DNA of 64,000 bases, taken from NCBI GenBank assembly GCA_036924085.1, contig JAVGWX010000007.1, positions 98,171,141 to 98,235,140 on the forward strand. The letters are read 5' to 3'. The DNA comes from Ariolimax columbianus (lineage: Eukaryota > Mollusca > Gastropoda > Stylommatophora > Arionidae). This document shows positions 1 to 11,990 of the stretch, piece after piece. Each line of letters starts with the position of its first letter. Position 1 is the stretch's first letter. The position numbers and the translations under genes are program-made. Under the pieces are notes generated by a model that saw only the letters and a list, made by a program, of their open reading frames with translations, made no database searches and was not told the DNA's origin.

Positions 1-809
1 CATGCAACACAGGGAAGTGAAGAGACAACGCTGAAAGAAAAGAGAAACCAAAAACTCAGTAGAGAGTTGCTACTCCACGGTCGCATCAACCTATAGTCAG
101 ACATGACTGAATAATGGCTACTATACTATTCGATCTTACATCAAAATACAGGTAAATCAATCGCAAGAACAATATTGCAGCTACATCGTGATGATTTAAT
201 GGATTAGAGTATAATTATTGCTTTCGAACATTGCAAGAACTTCTATTGATCTTTGTGGCAAATGTTCATAGATTTAACATATGACAAAGTGTAAAGTACA
301 TGTTTGGGTTGGAATAACGTGCTTTTTTATTTGTTTTTGTGAAAATGAAAGTACATTCTAACTTACCTGACTTTCTTCTAGAAGCTTTTTTTGTCAGTGC
401 CTTGCTTTTGAATGGTTTTTTAGGGCGACGTTTGGTTATATTCTCTCTGCTTTAGGTTTGGTTTGTCTTTCGACGAGGTAACCGAGTCACATTTGTTTAA
501 ATCAATGTTACTATTGTACAGTTTACAGACCGGTATTTGGTAATTTTTTTGTGAGTGTGCAGTATTTGGCTTTTTTCGGTACTGCTTGGCTTTTTGTCTA
601 AAGTTTGATCCGGCAACCCTGTAGACGGCTTTCTCAAACTTGTATTACAACTTCCGTGATATTTTTTGCTGTGATAGTCTCGTTTTATTTGGATTAATTT
701 CTGATCTCCAAGCTTCTAAATGCCTCGTCGAACGGCAGGATTTGGGTAATTCATTCCCTGGTCTTCTGCAAAGGCCAGTTGTCAGGCTTGGTTGCAGAAG
801 GGGGTCAAA
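1..809 (+). other. 5' flank and presumed 5' UTR of the PKC gene
   Basis: No protein-coding similarity is visible. The stretch is AT-rich and contains T-rich tracts, and no convincing TATA box or initiator could be assigned. It probably includes the proximal promoter and 5' UTR because the start codon at 810 follows directly, but the transcription start cannot be placed. Positions about 227-289 resemble 6780-6832 and 7421-7487 in intron 2, so part of this upstream sequence belongs to a dispersed repeat. Confidence 0.5.
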
Positions 810-1157
810 ATGGTCTTCTTCAATGGTTCAGTGAAAATAAAGATCTGCGAGGCAGTGGATCTGAAGCCGACTGACTTCTCCCTGCGTCTACAGATGGGTG
901 CCACTAAAGAGAAGGCCTCGCAGATGATAGAGCCGTACGTGAATATAGATGTGGATGAAGTCTATGTGGCTAAGACTACTACCAAAGCTAAAAGCATGAA
1001 GCCACAGTGGATTTGGAATGAAGATTTCACTTCAGAAGTTCACAACGGACAGTACTTGAATTTGACCGTGTTTCACGACGCTGCTATCCCCCCTGACGAA
1101 TTTGTGGCAAACTGTACGATTCCTTTTGATGATGTCAAAGAAAAGTCGGACTTTTGG
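810..1157 (+). CDS. PRKCE: PKC exon 1: start codon and most of the C2-like domain
   Basis: Encodes residues 1-116, beginning [18 protein letters not shown], the typical N-terminus of epsilon-type PKC, and including [18 protein letters not shown] near residues 90-107. The ATG at 810 has A at -3 and G at +4. The open frame reaches slightly further upstream but with no ATG and no family similarity, so 810 is chosen. The donor GTAAGT follows at 1158, phase 0. In this class the domain binds phospholipid and partner proteins and is not a calcium sensor. Confidence 0.95.
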
Positions 1158-1464
1158 GTAAGTCGTAACTTCACTCTTGGTCTTTCACATTTGCTTCAGA
1201 TTTTATATCGCTTTATGCTAATGCAAAGCTTGGCAGCGGTAGCCATTTTTCTACCTTTGGAATCGGAGCACCTCATCCGGACATTTTCTCATTTCACGCT
1301 GTTGCTGGCTTGGTTGGGGAAATTATCATTTTGGTTTCTATAGCACCCACTTACCCTTAGATCAAGCCATGTTTTCTGTGTCCAGTATGCCTAATAAAAG
1401 TGTATGTCTGTGACTGATGGCAGAAGCTGGTGGTTGCTAATTGTTTACCGTGTCTGTTTTATAG

Positions 1465-1528
1465 ATCGATTTGGAACCGAATGGAAAACTGCACATTGTT
1501 ATCGAGCTGCGTGGCTCACAGACGGAAG
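1465..1528 (+). CDS. PRKCE: PKC exon 2: end of the C2-like domain
   Basis: A 64-bp exon for residues 117-137 (IDLEPNGKLHIVIELRGSQ and two more), the last strands of the C2-like fold. The acceptor TTTTATAG ends at 1464 and the donor GTAAGA begins at 1529. It ends in phase 1; its last G combines with CT at 16551 to give Ala138. Intron 1 before it is only 307 bp, while the intron after it is 15 kb. Confidence 0.93.
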
Positions 1529-2467
1529 GTAAGAACACTTTCATTACATTATCATAGTTGGGTCTCTTGCTCGCATCCCTCCTGCATTTTTATTTCACAC
1601 ATTTGCTTGAGCTTGCTAGGTTTTCTGGTGTTTTAATTTGGTTTATCAACCGTCTTTGACACCCGAGGGGCATTATAATTGCTCTCGCCAATGATCGGAA
1701 CAAAATGCCAGCAATACGTCGTCGTCGACGAGGAGGAGGAGGCGAGACGAGTGTCTGTCGCGCTGGTTCAGTGTTTATGATAATGAGCAGCAAACAGCAG
1801 CGGCCTGATACATTTGTTCAAATGTATTTGGTGACATAAGCAGGGCAGTGGGAATTCATGTTTAAAAAAAAAAAAAAAATGTAAACTGAGTGAAAAGTAA
1901 AACATTTGTGAGAAAATGCCAAATAAGAATCGCCATCAATTTTAATTGTGGTATAAACAGCCCTGAATGATGGCCTTGATAGTTGACCCGACCCAGGTCA
2001 ACAGCTGATGACAGTCATATGTGAAGAAAGATGATAGTGAAAGAACCTGTCCACTAGGATCAACCATCTGGGCTGTCTACACTACACTACAGACATGTTT
2101 TTGGTGGAAGTATTAGAAATGAGGAAATACAACATGGGTTGTTTGAACTTTCTGATACAAGAAGAAAAGGTAATAAAAAAAACCAACTAAAAATAATAGT
2201 GTCGTTGTGTGTGTATACAATATATATATATATATATATATAGAGTCTATCACGTAAACATATTTTAATTTGAACTGAGTCATTAATTATGTATAATTAT
2301 AAAACCAGTTAGTGAGACATATAGGTTAGCAGGACTTAGACTATTTGTTTTTTTGGTCATTTATTTTATGACATCATCATATGAGGAGGTCTTTATTAAT
2401 ATTATCATTGTTTTTATTGCCCATGCTGTTGCATTTTAGAGAATAGAATTGTTACTTAAGATAGAGC
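1529..2467. other. Start of intron 2, no gene seen
   Basis: Contains a CGT/GGA-rich low-complexity patch near 1717-1745, an A tract at 1863-1879 and an AT dinucleotide run at about 2218-2242. No transposon or coding similarity is recognised in the remainder. Confidence 0.5.
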
Positions 2468-2725
2468 AAGTATAGAAATGACTAATATCAATGTTAACAT
2501 CAATTCTAACATGACTAATATCAATGTTAACATCAATTCTAACATGACTAATATCAATGTTAACATCAATTCTGACATGACTAATATCAATGTTAACATC
2601 AATTCTGACATAATATCAATGTTAACATCAATTCTAACATGACTAATATCAATGTTAACATCAATTCTAACATGACTAATATCAATGTTAACATCAATTC
2701 TAACATGACTAATATCAATGTTAAC
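2468..2725. repeat. 33-bp minisatellite
   Basis: About eight copies of a 33-bp unit whose core reads CTAATATCAATGTTAACATC. One copy near 2608 lacks part of the unit and one near 2584 differs by a substitution. The 33-bp period gives an 11-residue repeating open frame on the minus strand that is not a gene. Confidence 0.9.
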
Positions 2726-2779
2726 CCCAAAAAATGATTTAATATTAATTCTAGCAAAGATAAAAAACTATAACAATAA

Positions 2780-3740
2780 TCATTCTGTATCATCATCATC
2801 ATTAACAGTCGCTCCTTTTGGGACATAGGCCATTGACAACCCTCCTCTAGTAAGTTTGGTCTTGAGCTGCTCTTTCTGCCTCTCTCCTGTTGAGGTCCAG
2901 GGATTGAAAGTTCACTTTCACAGTATCTTCTCCGGGTATTTCTTGGTGACTTCTCTTCCTCTTCTTCTGTGGATTCCATGTCAGGTCCTGTCTGGTCAAG
3001 TTTAATGGTGATTTCTGTAGTGTGCGTCCTATCCAACCCCATTTCATATATTTGATCTGTTGCTTGGCTGGTTGTTAGTGGCTCCTTTCCTATAGATCTT
3101 CATTCCTCACCATGTCTTGCCAGTCTATACCAATTATACCCTGTAGACATTTATTGAAGAATGATTGTAGTTTTTTCAGTGTTGTCTTTGTTGTTCTCCA
3201 AGTTTCTGCTCTGTACAGGAATACTGACTTGACATTTACAATCTTAACTTGGTCTTAATCTTTATTTCCCTGGTTAAGGGGACGGTGTGGGCTATTGGTT
3301 AAGTGACATGGCTCACAATCTGAAGGTGCTGGGTTTGCTCCCTATCACAGCACCAGCCATGACCCTGGGAAAGTAAACCCTTAGAAAATGCAGGAGGAAG
3401 CAGACCCTTACATAAAATGCATGCCGAAGTCAGATGCACTGAGCCGACATGCGCAAAATAAAAATATAGTGCAACGGACACCGCCTTTGGGAATAGAGAA
3501 AAAGGCAAACGCAAAAAGAAAATTTTTTTCTCCTGAATTTCCATATATTATCCAGTAACATGAATGATGTCTTTCCAATTTTAGGCCTTACATCTACCTC
3601 TGTGCCCTCTTGAAGTATCAATGGTGCTACTCAAATATTTGAAGGTGTCCACTACTAGCGGTTTTTCACCTACAAACATGACTGACAATTTTTTCACAGT
3701 GTTTTCAAACAACTTGGTTTTTTTTGTTTTTCGTATTAAT
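2780..3740 (-). pseudogene. Non-LTR retrotransposon RT C-terminal relic, split by a SINE
   Basis: On the minus strand 3526-3740 translates to a segment with VDTFKYLSSTIDT (family form: FxYLGSxxxxxGG) followed by WKFR. The remainder, 2790-3278, contains MKWGWIGRTLQKSPLNLTRQ and WNPQKKRKRSHQEIPGEDT, the C-terminal thumb and GKRxxGRPxxTW-like tail of many animal LINEs. The 3' end near 2785 is an ATGATGATG run. Frameshifts and stops throughout show it is dead. SINE family 2 interrupts it at 3279-3525. Confidence 0.75.
3279..3525 (+). mobile_element. tRNA-derived SINE, family 2 (copy 1)
   Basis: Starts GGACGGTGTGGGCTATTGGT, with a degenerate internal A box near 3292 and a B-box-like GCTGGGTTTGCTCCC at 3329-3343. 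A body follows with TGCATGCCGAAGTCAGATGC near 3418-3437, and it ends in an A-rich tail. It matches 24539-24801 and 60497-60725 in reverse orientation. The B box is mutated compared with copy 2. It sits inside the LINE relic. Confidence 0.85.
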
Positions 3741-3767
3741 ATTTAGTCCTAGTTTGGCTTGGCTTGG

Positions 3768-4113
3768 TTCATTCTTAATCTCCCACTACCAAACACTGAA
3801 AGGGCTTAAGTAGCAGAATGTAGTCCAGAGAACGGAATGTGTTGTGTCATAGTTTACAGCTTGACTGCGATATTTGCACCTTTCGGTCCAACACATCCGA
3901 CTTCAGCAGGCATTTTTTTGAGTACCGGGTTAGCATTCCCTCTTCGATCCCTTCTCGTTAGCCAGTCTGCCTTGCTGCAGCCTGTTATCCAGGATCACCG
4001 CGTGGAGGTGTAGAAGGGTCTTGGCAGCTTTGGTTTGCTGGCCGTGACGCTAGCAGTCAGCTATGAGTCGCTGACCACTGCAGCTCATGCGCTGCTCAGC
4101 ATCTTGATCCCGT
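3768..4113 (-). mobile_element. SINE family 1, full-length copy (minus)
   Basis: Same element as 33599-33973, 38752-39108 and 59992-60344. Its 5' end, on the right here, reads GGGATCAAGATGCTGAGCAG; its 3' end lies near 3768. The (GAA)n tail is degraded here and no clear target duplication remains, suggesting an older insertion. It contains the core CATCCGACTTCAGCA at about 3896, shared with SINE family 2. Confidence 0.85.
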
Positions 4114-5210
4114 CCCAGTTTGACTAAATGCTTCCTCACCTTATTTAGTTACTTCTTGTTCCAATGATCATAAATTGCTGCATCATTAAGTGGCATGTAT
4201 GTTGCAGAATATCATTCTTGTCTCACATAAGACAATCTTGAGTCAGTTCTGCTTCGGTCACTGTCATCTTTAATGCCTTGTGCACATCAGTCTTATTTTC
4301 CAGTACCAACCAGGATGTTACAGATTCCAGTTTTACTGGAATTTTAAAGACTCCGTGGCTTTTTTCAACAAAAAGTTAATCTCACAAATTCTATCATGAA
4401 CTATTAGAATTGGCTTAATCTTCAGAATAGAAAACGATTTTAAATTTAAAAATGTATTCCTCAAGTTGGACTACGTATCAAACTCCTAAGAGAAGAATCT
4501 TGCAGTGAAGTTAAATAGTATTTTTTCCCTTAATGAAAGAGACTTTTCAAAGGCTGGTCCAATTATCACTGATAATTTGGAACTAGGTTTCCTAAAGAAC
4601 GCTTTCACACAGAGGGCCGCCCACCACCCTTATTATCACAGTTACAAACATCAGTGGTGGATAAATTACACCTGATGCTCTAAGCACAGCCAAGCAATTG
4701 ATACCCCCTCCTCCCTTCAATTCTCACCTCCACCCACAACCCAGGTTTTACTCACAAAGGGACAATTTACTAGCCAAAGATAGTTCCATTAACATGGGAC
4801 AAAACCAGAGTTATTTGAATTTATCAATCACAGGTCTGGACTCCGGAGACATGAAGTAGAATACAGGTCATTATTTTGATAGTCTTCTATTCAAGGAGTT
4901 GTACATAGCAAAGAGTCCACCAGGCCTGGACTTAGGGACGAAGACGGCTAGGCTAAACAATTAAAAAACAAAATGCAATTTTGTAAAATATTGTTTTTTG
5001 TTTTGTTGCTGGCTTGATGCCATTTTTTCTTGATGCCACAAGCACATGCCTAATTTGTTTAATTCTCCTCTGTTACCATACACACATTACAGGAAACAAC
5101 ATTAATACAATATAATATATAAATTTTGTTGATTGGAGAGAAAAACAGTCACATTTGTAAAGAGGATTCTTCCAACAAACTGAACCGTTTTGTAGTGACA
5201 TTCTTAAACA
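4114..5210. other. Intron 2 stretch without recognised genes
   Basis: AT-rich. Positions about 4500-4610 (AGTGAAGTTA... AAAGAGACTTTTCAAAGGCT) resemble 7286-7400, an old dispersed repeat. Nothing else is recognised. Confidence 0.4.
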
Positions 5211-5447
5211 CACAGTGGGCCAAAGAAGACTCAGCATTGAATAACTGTCAACATCCAGCGACTCATAGCTGGCTGCTTCTATTAGGGTCAGTGAATCAGC
5301 TGACCAAGACCCCGTTCCACCTCCAAGTGGTGACGCTGGACAAAGACTGCATCTATGCATCTTGGCTGAGAGAAGAGGGAAGACAAACCTGGTCCCAAAA
5401 AATGGCATGCTGAAACTGGATGTGTTGGGCTGAAATATACTGATATG
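5211..5447 (+). mobile_element. SINE family 1-related fragment (plus)
   Basis: Reads AGCGACTCATAGCTGGCTGC through the region homologous to the middle of SINE family 1, ending near GATGTGTTGGGCTGAAATAT. It lacks the 5' start and the tail. It is followed by three 21-bp tandem units containing ACTGATATGGCAGCA (5438-5510). Confidence 0.65.
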
Positions 5448-5676
5448 GCAGCAGGACATACTGATATGGCAGCAGAACATACTGATATGGCAGCAGGACA
5501 AATGCTGAAGAAAAAGAAGAAACATACAAAGCTTTTCATGTTTGCCATTACTTGTCTAAGTAACACAAGTAAGTAATGCTGCTGTTGAGGAGATATTCTC
5601 TTTGGTATTAACAATAAAAATAAAACAACAGCTAGAACAATAATACATTAAATCTTGATTTAATTTATCTATTCAT

Positions 5677-6775
5677 CATGGGGAACTGAGACGCTAGTCC
5701 AGTCAGGCACAAAATACTGACCAGAATGTTGCATCAGGGTCAGGCACAAAATACTGACCAGAATGTTGCATCAGGGTCAGGCACAAAATACTGACCAGAA
5801 TGTTGCATCAGGATCAGGCACAAAATACTGACCAGAATGTTGCATCAGGGTCAGGCACAACATACTGACTAGAATGTTGCATCAGGGTCAGGCACAACAT
5901 ACTGACTAGAATGTTGCATCAGGGTCAGGCACAAAATACTTACCAGAATGTTGCATCAGGATCAGGCACAACATACTGACTAGAATGTTGCATCAGGGTC
6001 AGGCACAACATACTGACTAGAATGTTGCATCAGGGTCAGGCACAAAATACTGACCAGAATGTTGCATCAGGATCAGGCACAAAATACTGACCAGAATGTT
6101 GCATCAGGGTCAGGCACAACATACTGACTAGAATGTTGCATCAGGGTCAGGCACAACATACTGACTAGAATGTTGCATCAGGGTCAGGCACAAAATACTT
6201 ACCAGAATGTTGCATCAGGATCAGGCATAAAATACTGACTAGAATGTTGCATCAGGGTCAGGCACAAAATACTGACCAGAATGTTGCATCAGGGCCAGGC
6301 ACAAAATACTGACCAGAATGTTGCATCAGGGTCAGGCACAAAATACTGACCAGAATGTTGCATCAGGGCCAGGCACAAAATACTGACCAGAATGTTGCAT
6401 CAGGGTCAGGCACAAAATACTGACCAGAATGTTGCATCAGGGTCAGGCACAAAATACTGACCAGAATGTTGCATCAGGGTCAGGCACAAAATACTGACCA
6501 AGACCACAATTTCTCTTCCATGTAGCGTTCCCTGGAAACAGGCTTTTTCAAGGCATCATGGCTGACGAGATGTGGATTGATTTGATCTCCGTAGTAGTGA
6601 CCGCACCACAGATCAAGCACAGCACAACCGTCTATCTGGAGTACCGTGGTCTATCTTCATTAGCATGCTCGGGATGTGAGGAAAGCTACTGCAACCCGCC
6701 ACGTAACGTCCTTTTCAGGGCACACAAAAGAGTAGACTTACTCATTGTGGGCATTTAACAACAATAAACAACACC
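5677..6775 (+). mobile_element. SINE family 3 containing an internal minisatellite
   Basis: Bounded by a 10-bp target duplication ATCTATTCAT at 5667-5676 and 6776-6785. Starts near CATGGGGAACTGAGACG and ends in an AAC-rich tail after CTCATTGTGGGCATTTAACA. Compared with the simple copy at 42440-42775, it carries an internal array at 5704-6510. It encodes no protein; no tRNA boxes are visible in its head. Confidence 0.85.
5704..6510. repeat. 37-bp minisatellite inside SINE family 3
   Basis: About 22 copies of a 37-bp unit with core AATACTGACCAGAATGTTGC. Variants alternate in blocks (AAAATACTGACC, ACATACTGACT, AAAATACTTACC), implying segmental duplication of several units at once. The unit is present about one and a half times in the unexpanded SINE copy at 42440-42775. 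Confidence 0.93.
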
Positions 6776-6785
6776 ATCTATTCAT

Positions 6786-7760
6786 TGTTGTGGCAGATGT
6801 TCTTAGACTTAACATATGTCAAAATACATATGATTATAGTAAGAACAAGTTCATTTTGTTGTGCTTATGGAAATCTATGCTGACTTATGATTTTTGTTTA
6901 GTGGTATCTTGATTTAAAAATTATTTTTCGCTTGGCTGTGTTTGACCATATCTTATAATTTTTGTAGACAGATGTTTGGCTTTTTGTAGTGCTGCTTAGT
7001 TATTTATTTATAAGTGTTGATCTGAAAATCCTAATTCTTTGACTTCAGAAAAACATTGATTGACCATTTTCTATTTATCAGGGTTACTGATTTGAAACCT
7101 GGCTTGCACATTCAGAAATGTCTTACCATCGTAAGATAAGATGAGAACCATACAAAGAAGTTAAAGTAATACGCTACAGAGTCTGAGCCTGTTCAAACTA
7201 CTCTTTTTTGAAAAAAATTTAATGAACCTAAAAATAACATAGAAATAACATAGAAAATGCCAGATCAAGATAACTGTCCATGCTAGAAGTGAAGTTATAT
7301 ATTTTCTCTCAACGAAAGAGATTTCTCAAAGCCTATATAAATTCAACCCTCAGATTAATTTTGAACTATATTTCTAAATAATAAAGAAAGATTTAATGAG
7401 AACAACTGTTCCTTTTGAGGAAACATTGCAAGAACTTCTACTCTTTGTTGAGGCAAATGTTCAAATACTTGATATCTGACAAAGTGTATGACGTGTGGTT
7501 TTTTTGTGGGATTTACAGTTGAATTTTGTATGCTGGTTTTATTTTCTGCATATGGAAATGCAGTGTTTTGCTTTTTAATTGGCTTTTTAAGGTGGTGTAT
7601 GCCTTCTGCTCCTCTTCTTCAGGACGGCGTTTGTTTTTTTAAATTTCAGGAAGTTTTTTTTTCTTCAAAACTTATCTGGCAAACTTGCTCTTGCCTGAAG
7701 ATACTTTATATTTGTTCCATGACTACAGGTACAAGCCGTTCTTGCGTTGTTTATTATTAA
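6786..7760. repeat. Old dispersed repeats resembling the gene's 5' flank
   Basis: Positions 6780-6832 and 7421-7487 both resemble 227-289 upstream of the gene, sharing pieces such as CATTGCAAGAACTTCTA and GACAAAGTGTA (third copy). SINE family 3 is inserted into the second copy. No coding content. Confidence 0.45.
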
Positions 7761-8084
7761 ATTAACTGTCAATGTTACTAAGTGACTGATGAGGTCATAT
7801 GTTATGAATGGGCTACAATTCTTTGTTACTGCCACTCATTCTTCCTCATGATGCAGTTTTTAAACTTTGAAAGAGTGAAGGAGTATTGATCCACATTTAT
7901 ACATTTAGACTCCTAAAATTACGTCGTCTACAAAGAGACTCCTCATAAATCGAAAAATAATCTCCTGCATAAATGAGAGAATTTGTATATTTTCACAGAG
8001 CTTAATGTTGGAAGATCAGTGCTTAATTTTCGTTCTGACAATAACTGTGTTAAAAGAGTATAATTGTCACCACTATGATGGATC

Positions 8085-8395
8085 ACAAGTTCTTCTTTGG
8101 TGTTCGTCATGAAAAGGATGTTGTGTCACGGTTTACAGCGAGTCTGTGATATCTGTGCCTTTCTGCCCAACACATCCGTTTTCAGCATGTCATTTTTGGG
8201 ATGGGTTTGCCTACCCTCTTTGATCTTTATTCCCTTATTTTAGCTAAACTAAGGCTGCATGGTTGCAGTCTGTTTCTGGGGCCGTCATTTGGAGGTGAAA
8301 TAGGGCCTGGGTCAGCTATAGATCGCTGCCCCAATGCAAGCAGACAGCTGTAAGTAGCTGACTGCTGTTAGCTCATTCACTGCTGCATATTCAGC
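8085..8395 (-). mobile_element. Diverged SINE family 1-like element (subfamily 1b)
   Basis: Contains AAGGATGTTGTGTCACGGTT, then CCCAACACATCCGTTTTCAG, matching the SINE 1 core, and the downstream GATCGCTG and GCTCATTCACTGCTG blocks. It resembles 27915-28395 and 44125-44400 more than the young family 1 copies. Confidence 0.65.
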
Positions 8396-8525
8396 CCTCA
8401 CACATTCTGATGTTGGAACAAGCAATGAAATAAATCTCTCATCAAACATTAAGAAACAATTTGTAATACGGTGACATGTGGTACGCCAAATGACCTCATA
8501 AGATTTGGTGAAGGAGTACAAAGAG

Positions 8526-8690
8526 AATCTGTTTCTGTTTCTAAGAATCGACGTCACTGCACTCCGGGCATACCCATAGGTGCTCAGTCTCTCTCATCAA
8601 ATGGCGTATGGATGCTGATGGTCCCTGTAGCTCACTGGTTGTACACTCTCCTGCGCCATACAGAGCTTTACTTGAGGTGTGACCAAATGG
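8526..8690 (-). pseudogene. RNase-H LINE C-terminal tail relic
   Basis: The minus strand encodes RRRVYNQ, a short gap, GTISIHT, then TEHLWVCPECSDVDS and a stop, with a frame change between. The same tail occurs at 30193-30320. It is the extreme C-terminus of an RNase-H-bearing LINE. Confidence 0.65.
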
Positions 8691-8759
8691 TCATTTAACT
8701 AATCCTCATGAGGAATGTGCGCTGATTTGAGACTCTTATCATAGAGTAGCCGTGGGGTT

Positions 8760-9335
8760 TGAACTCTTGGTTTGTTAACCATGTGAGGGAGTTTGTTAGC
8801 TATGTGAAGGTTTTGTAAGCCTTGTGAAGGAGTTTGTTAGTCACATGAAGAAGTTTGTTAGTCATATGAAGAAGTTTGTTAGTCATATGAAGAAGTTTGT
8901 TAGTCAAATGAAGAAGTTTGTTAGTCATATGAAGAAGATTGTTAGTCATATGAAGAAGATTGTTAGTCATGTGAAAGAGTTTATTAGTCATATGAAGAAG
9001 TTTGTTAGCCATATGAAGAAGTTTGTTAGCCAAATGAAGGAGATTGTTAGGCATATGAAGGAGATTGTTAGCCATGTGAAGGACTTTTGTTAGCCATGTG
9101 AAGGAGTTTGTAAGCCATGTGAAGGAGTTTGTTAGCCATGTGAATGAGTTTTGTTAGCCATATAAAGGAGTTTGTTAGCCATGTGAAGGAGTTTGTTAAC
9201 CATGTGAATGAGTTTTGTTAGCATTATGAAGGAGTTTGTTAGCCATGTGAATGAGTTTTGTTAGCCATATGAAGGAGTTTGTTAGCCATGTGAAGGAGTT
9301 TTGTTAGCCATGTGAATGAGTTTGTTAGTGTATGT
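8760..9335. repeat. 21-bp minisatellite
   Basis: About 27 imperfect copies of a 21-bp unit (AAGAAGTTTGTTAGTCATAT and variants), some with one or two additional bases on the right side. The period of 21 makes open frames on both strands with 7-residue repeats; these are not genes. Confidence 0.92.
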
Positions 9336-11060
9336 AAAGGACTTTGGCAGTGGGGACTTGTGTTCGTTTTTGGTGCGACTACCAGACCTAATACTCTTTG
9401 GGGATTTGTCTTTTTGATTCCTGTTGTTTTAGTTGTTGGTCTGTATATAATCAATGTTGGTTAGCTGGCTGTTTCCATACATTTAACATCTGGCATACTA
9501 TTGATGGTAGAACGCAGATTATCAGAAGATTCCTGATGGTTAGGAAACGTAAAAATTGGAGATTGTTGGTGTAAACGTAAAAGACTTTTGTAGATGAAAA
9601 AAAAAAACCTGCACATTTATTAACTACTGCTCACTTTGAATAATTAGTTGGGTTGTTCCTATCTGACAAACCCGTCATTATGGGTAGGCTACTTATCGTA
9701 ATGGTCCTTGGCACTTCTGTGTTTCAGAGTCCTCATAAGAGGACAGATAAAGAGTGTTTAAACAGCCAGCTAAGGTTACTACTAATATAAATATCGTTTG
9801 ACTTCTGCTGAAACCGACTGAGCACTTTCCAGGTCTATCTAGACTAGTGCAATGATATCTGTTATACAACATGGTTGCATTATTGATCATGGCGGTTCTG
9901 CTATCGCCAGCCGAAAATGGCGCCATATTTTAACCGGTCACAACAGTATAAGATCGTTAGTTACAAACAAACCAATACAGCGTTTACTCTCTTTGTTGGC
10001 ATCCACTGTAAGGATTTATAGGGCTGAGGAATAAAGGTCGCTTGTCCGTATCGTGGTGAGAAGATGGACATCCAAACCACTTGACCAATGACGCCTCAGA
10101 TGTTAGCAACACACTTTAATCTTGGAAACGTGATCGTTACGGCCTGAGTCTAGAGTGGCCTCCCTCTCTCTCAGCGCGGGAAACCGTTGAAATAATGTCC
10201 GAGTCTCATGGACTCCCTCTCGGCATAACAATAATTGTACAAGGCGACTAGAAAAAAAACCAAGAGATAACCAAACCCTACCATTAGATAAACGTATCTT
10301 ATACTTTGAATTCTTCCCCATTATATTTGGCACTTATGTCCCTGTTTATTACCAATATTTGATCAACATTATTCCCAAATTTCTCTTTTTTTAATAAAAG
10401 CTAACAATATATCTTTTTAATTGTAGGCATGATTTTGTTCCAGGTCACATATACACATATCAATGTGGTTGTGTTTTAGCGTCATCAGAAAGTTAACTTA
10501 TAATCATTTAAAAATGGATGTCTATGATGTTGTGATTGATTTTATTCAACATTTATTGGCGATGCTGAATAGTAAAACTATACCAACAACAAAAATATTA
10601 CCATAGCACAGAGAGGTCCGATCAAGGTTTATGCGCCACCCCACCCCCATCGCTTGAAACTAGCAATTAGAACAAAACATGAACAAAAATACCCGTTTTC
10701 ACCGAGTGCCCCACAAGATATCCATCAGTTTGGTTCTAGTTGTCGCTGAGACAGTTTAGTGATATTGGTGCAGTTCATAATTTAACAAAAAAGAAACAAG
10801 AAAATGCATAAAGAAGAGATTAGCTAAGATTGGTCTAACAATAGTTAAATTGGAGACATCCTGCTGAGCTGCGTTTGCCCACCGACAGTTAAATTGGTGA
10901 CATCCTGTTGGAGTTGGGGCAGTCTGCTCCGTAAGTACATGGATCAAAGTGAAATGACAACTAGATCTGCATGATGGAATACATGGACAGGGAAACATTG
11001 GCTGATAGAACATTTTAACTGTTGGAGTGGCTTGAGAAATGTTGGGGGACATATGAGAAC
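9336..11060. other. Intron 2 stretch without recognised genes
   Basis: No transposon family, RNA gene or coding similarity recognised. Several short open frames have no recognisable similarity. Confidence 0.4.
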
Positions 11061-11990
11061 ATATTCACTGAGAGCTGTTGTATGAGTTGATTAACAGTCA
11101 GACTAACTCTTCTAGGATTAAACACTGAGAGGAGTAGGAGACTGACAGAAAGAAGAATAGACCCACTGTCACACTGGGAGTAGGAGACTGACAGAGAGAA
11201 GAATAGGCCCACTGTCACACTGAGAGCTGTTGTATGAGTTGATTAACAGTCAGACTAACTCTTCTAGGATTAAACACTGAGAGGAGTAGGAGACTGACAG
11301 AGAGAAGAATAGGCCCACTGTCACACTGGGAGTAGGAGACTGACAGAGAGAAGAATAGGCCCACTGTCACACTGGGAGTAGGAGACTGACAGAGAGAAGA
11401 ATAGGCCCACTGTCACACTGGGAGTAGGAGACTGACAGAGAGAAGAATAGGCCCACTGTCACACTGGGAGTAGGAGACTGACAGAGAGAAGAATAGGCCC
11501 ACTGTCACACTGAGAGCTGTTGTATGAGTTGATTAACAGTCAGACTAACTCTTCTAGGATTAAACACCGAGAGGAGTAGGAGACTGACAGAGAGAAGAAT
11601 AGGCCCACTGTCACACTGGGAGTAGGAGACTGACAGAGAGAAGAATAGGCCCACTGTCACACTGGGAGTAGGAGACTGACAGAGAGAAGAATAGGCCCAC
11701 TGTCACACTGGGAGTAGGAGACTGACAGAGAGAAGAATAGGCCCACTGTCACACTGGGAGTAGGAGACTGACAGAGAGAAGAATAGGCCCACTGTCACAC
11801 TGAGAGCTGTTGTATGAGTTGATTAACAGTCAGACTAACTCTTCTAGGATTAAACACTGAGAGGAGTAGGAGACTGACAGAGAGAAGAATAGGCCCACTG
11901 TCACACTGGGAGTAGGAGACTGACAGAGAGAAGAATAGGCCCACTGTCACACTGAGAGCTGTTGTATGAGTTGATTAACAGTCAGTCTCC
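11061..11990. repeat. 46-bp satellite with higher-order units
   Basis: The 46-bp unit contains GAGTAGGAGACTGACAGAGA and GAATAGGCCCACTGTCACAC. It is interrupted by a spacer starting TGAGAGCTGTTGTATGAGTT at about 11070, 11221, 11511, 11801 and 11952. The spacings are 151, 290, 290 and 151 bp, so blocks of two or five units were duplicated together. Confidence 0.9.

Noticed and set aside
792..809. Upstream extension of the PKC start
   Set aside because: The first codon of the longer frame is TTG, and family similarity begins at the ATG at 810, which has a good initiation context.
5073..5525. 150-codon minus-strand frame
   Set aside because: It spans a SINE 1 fragment and short 21-bp repeats; nothing protein-like is conserved.
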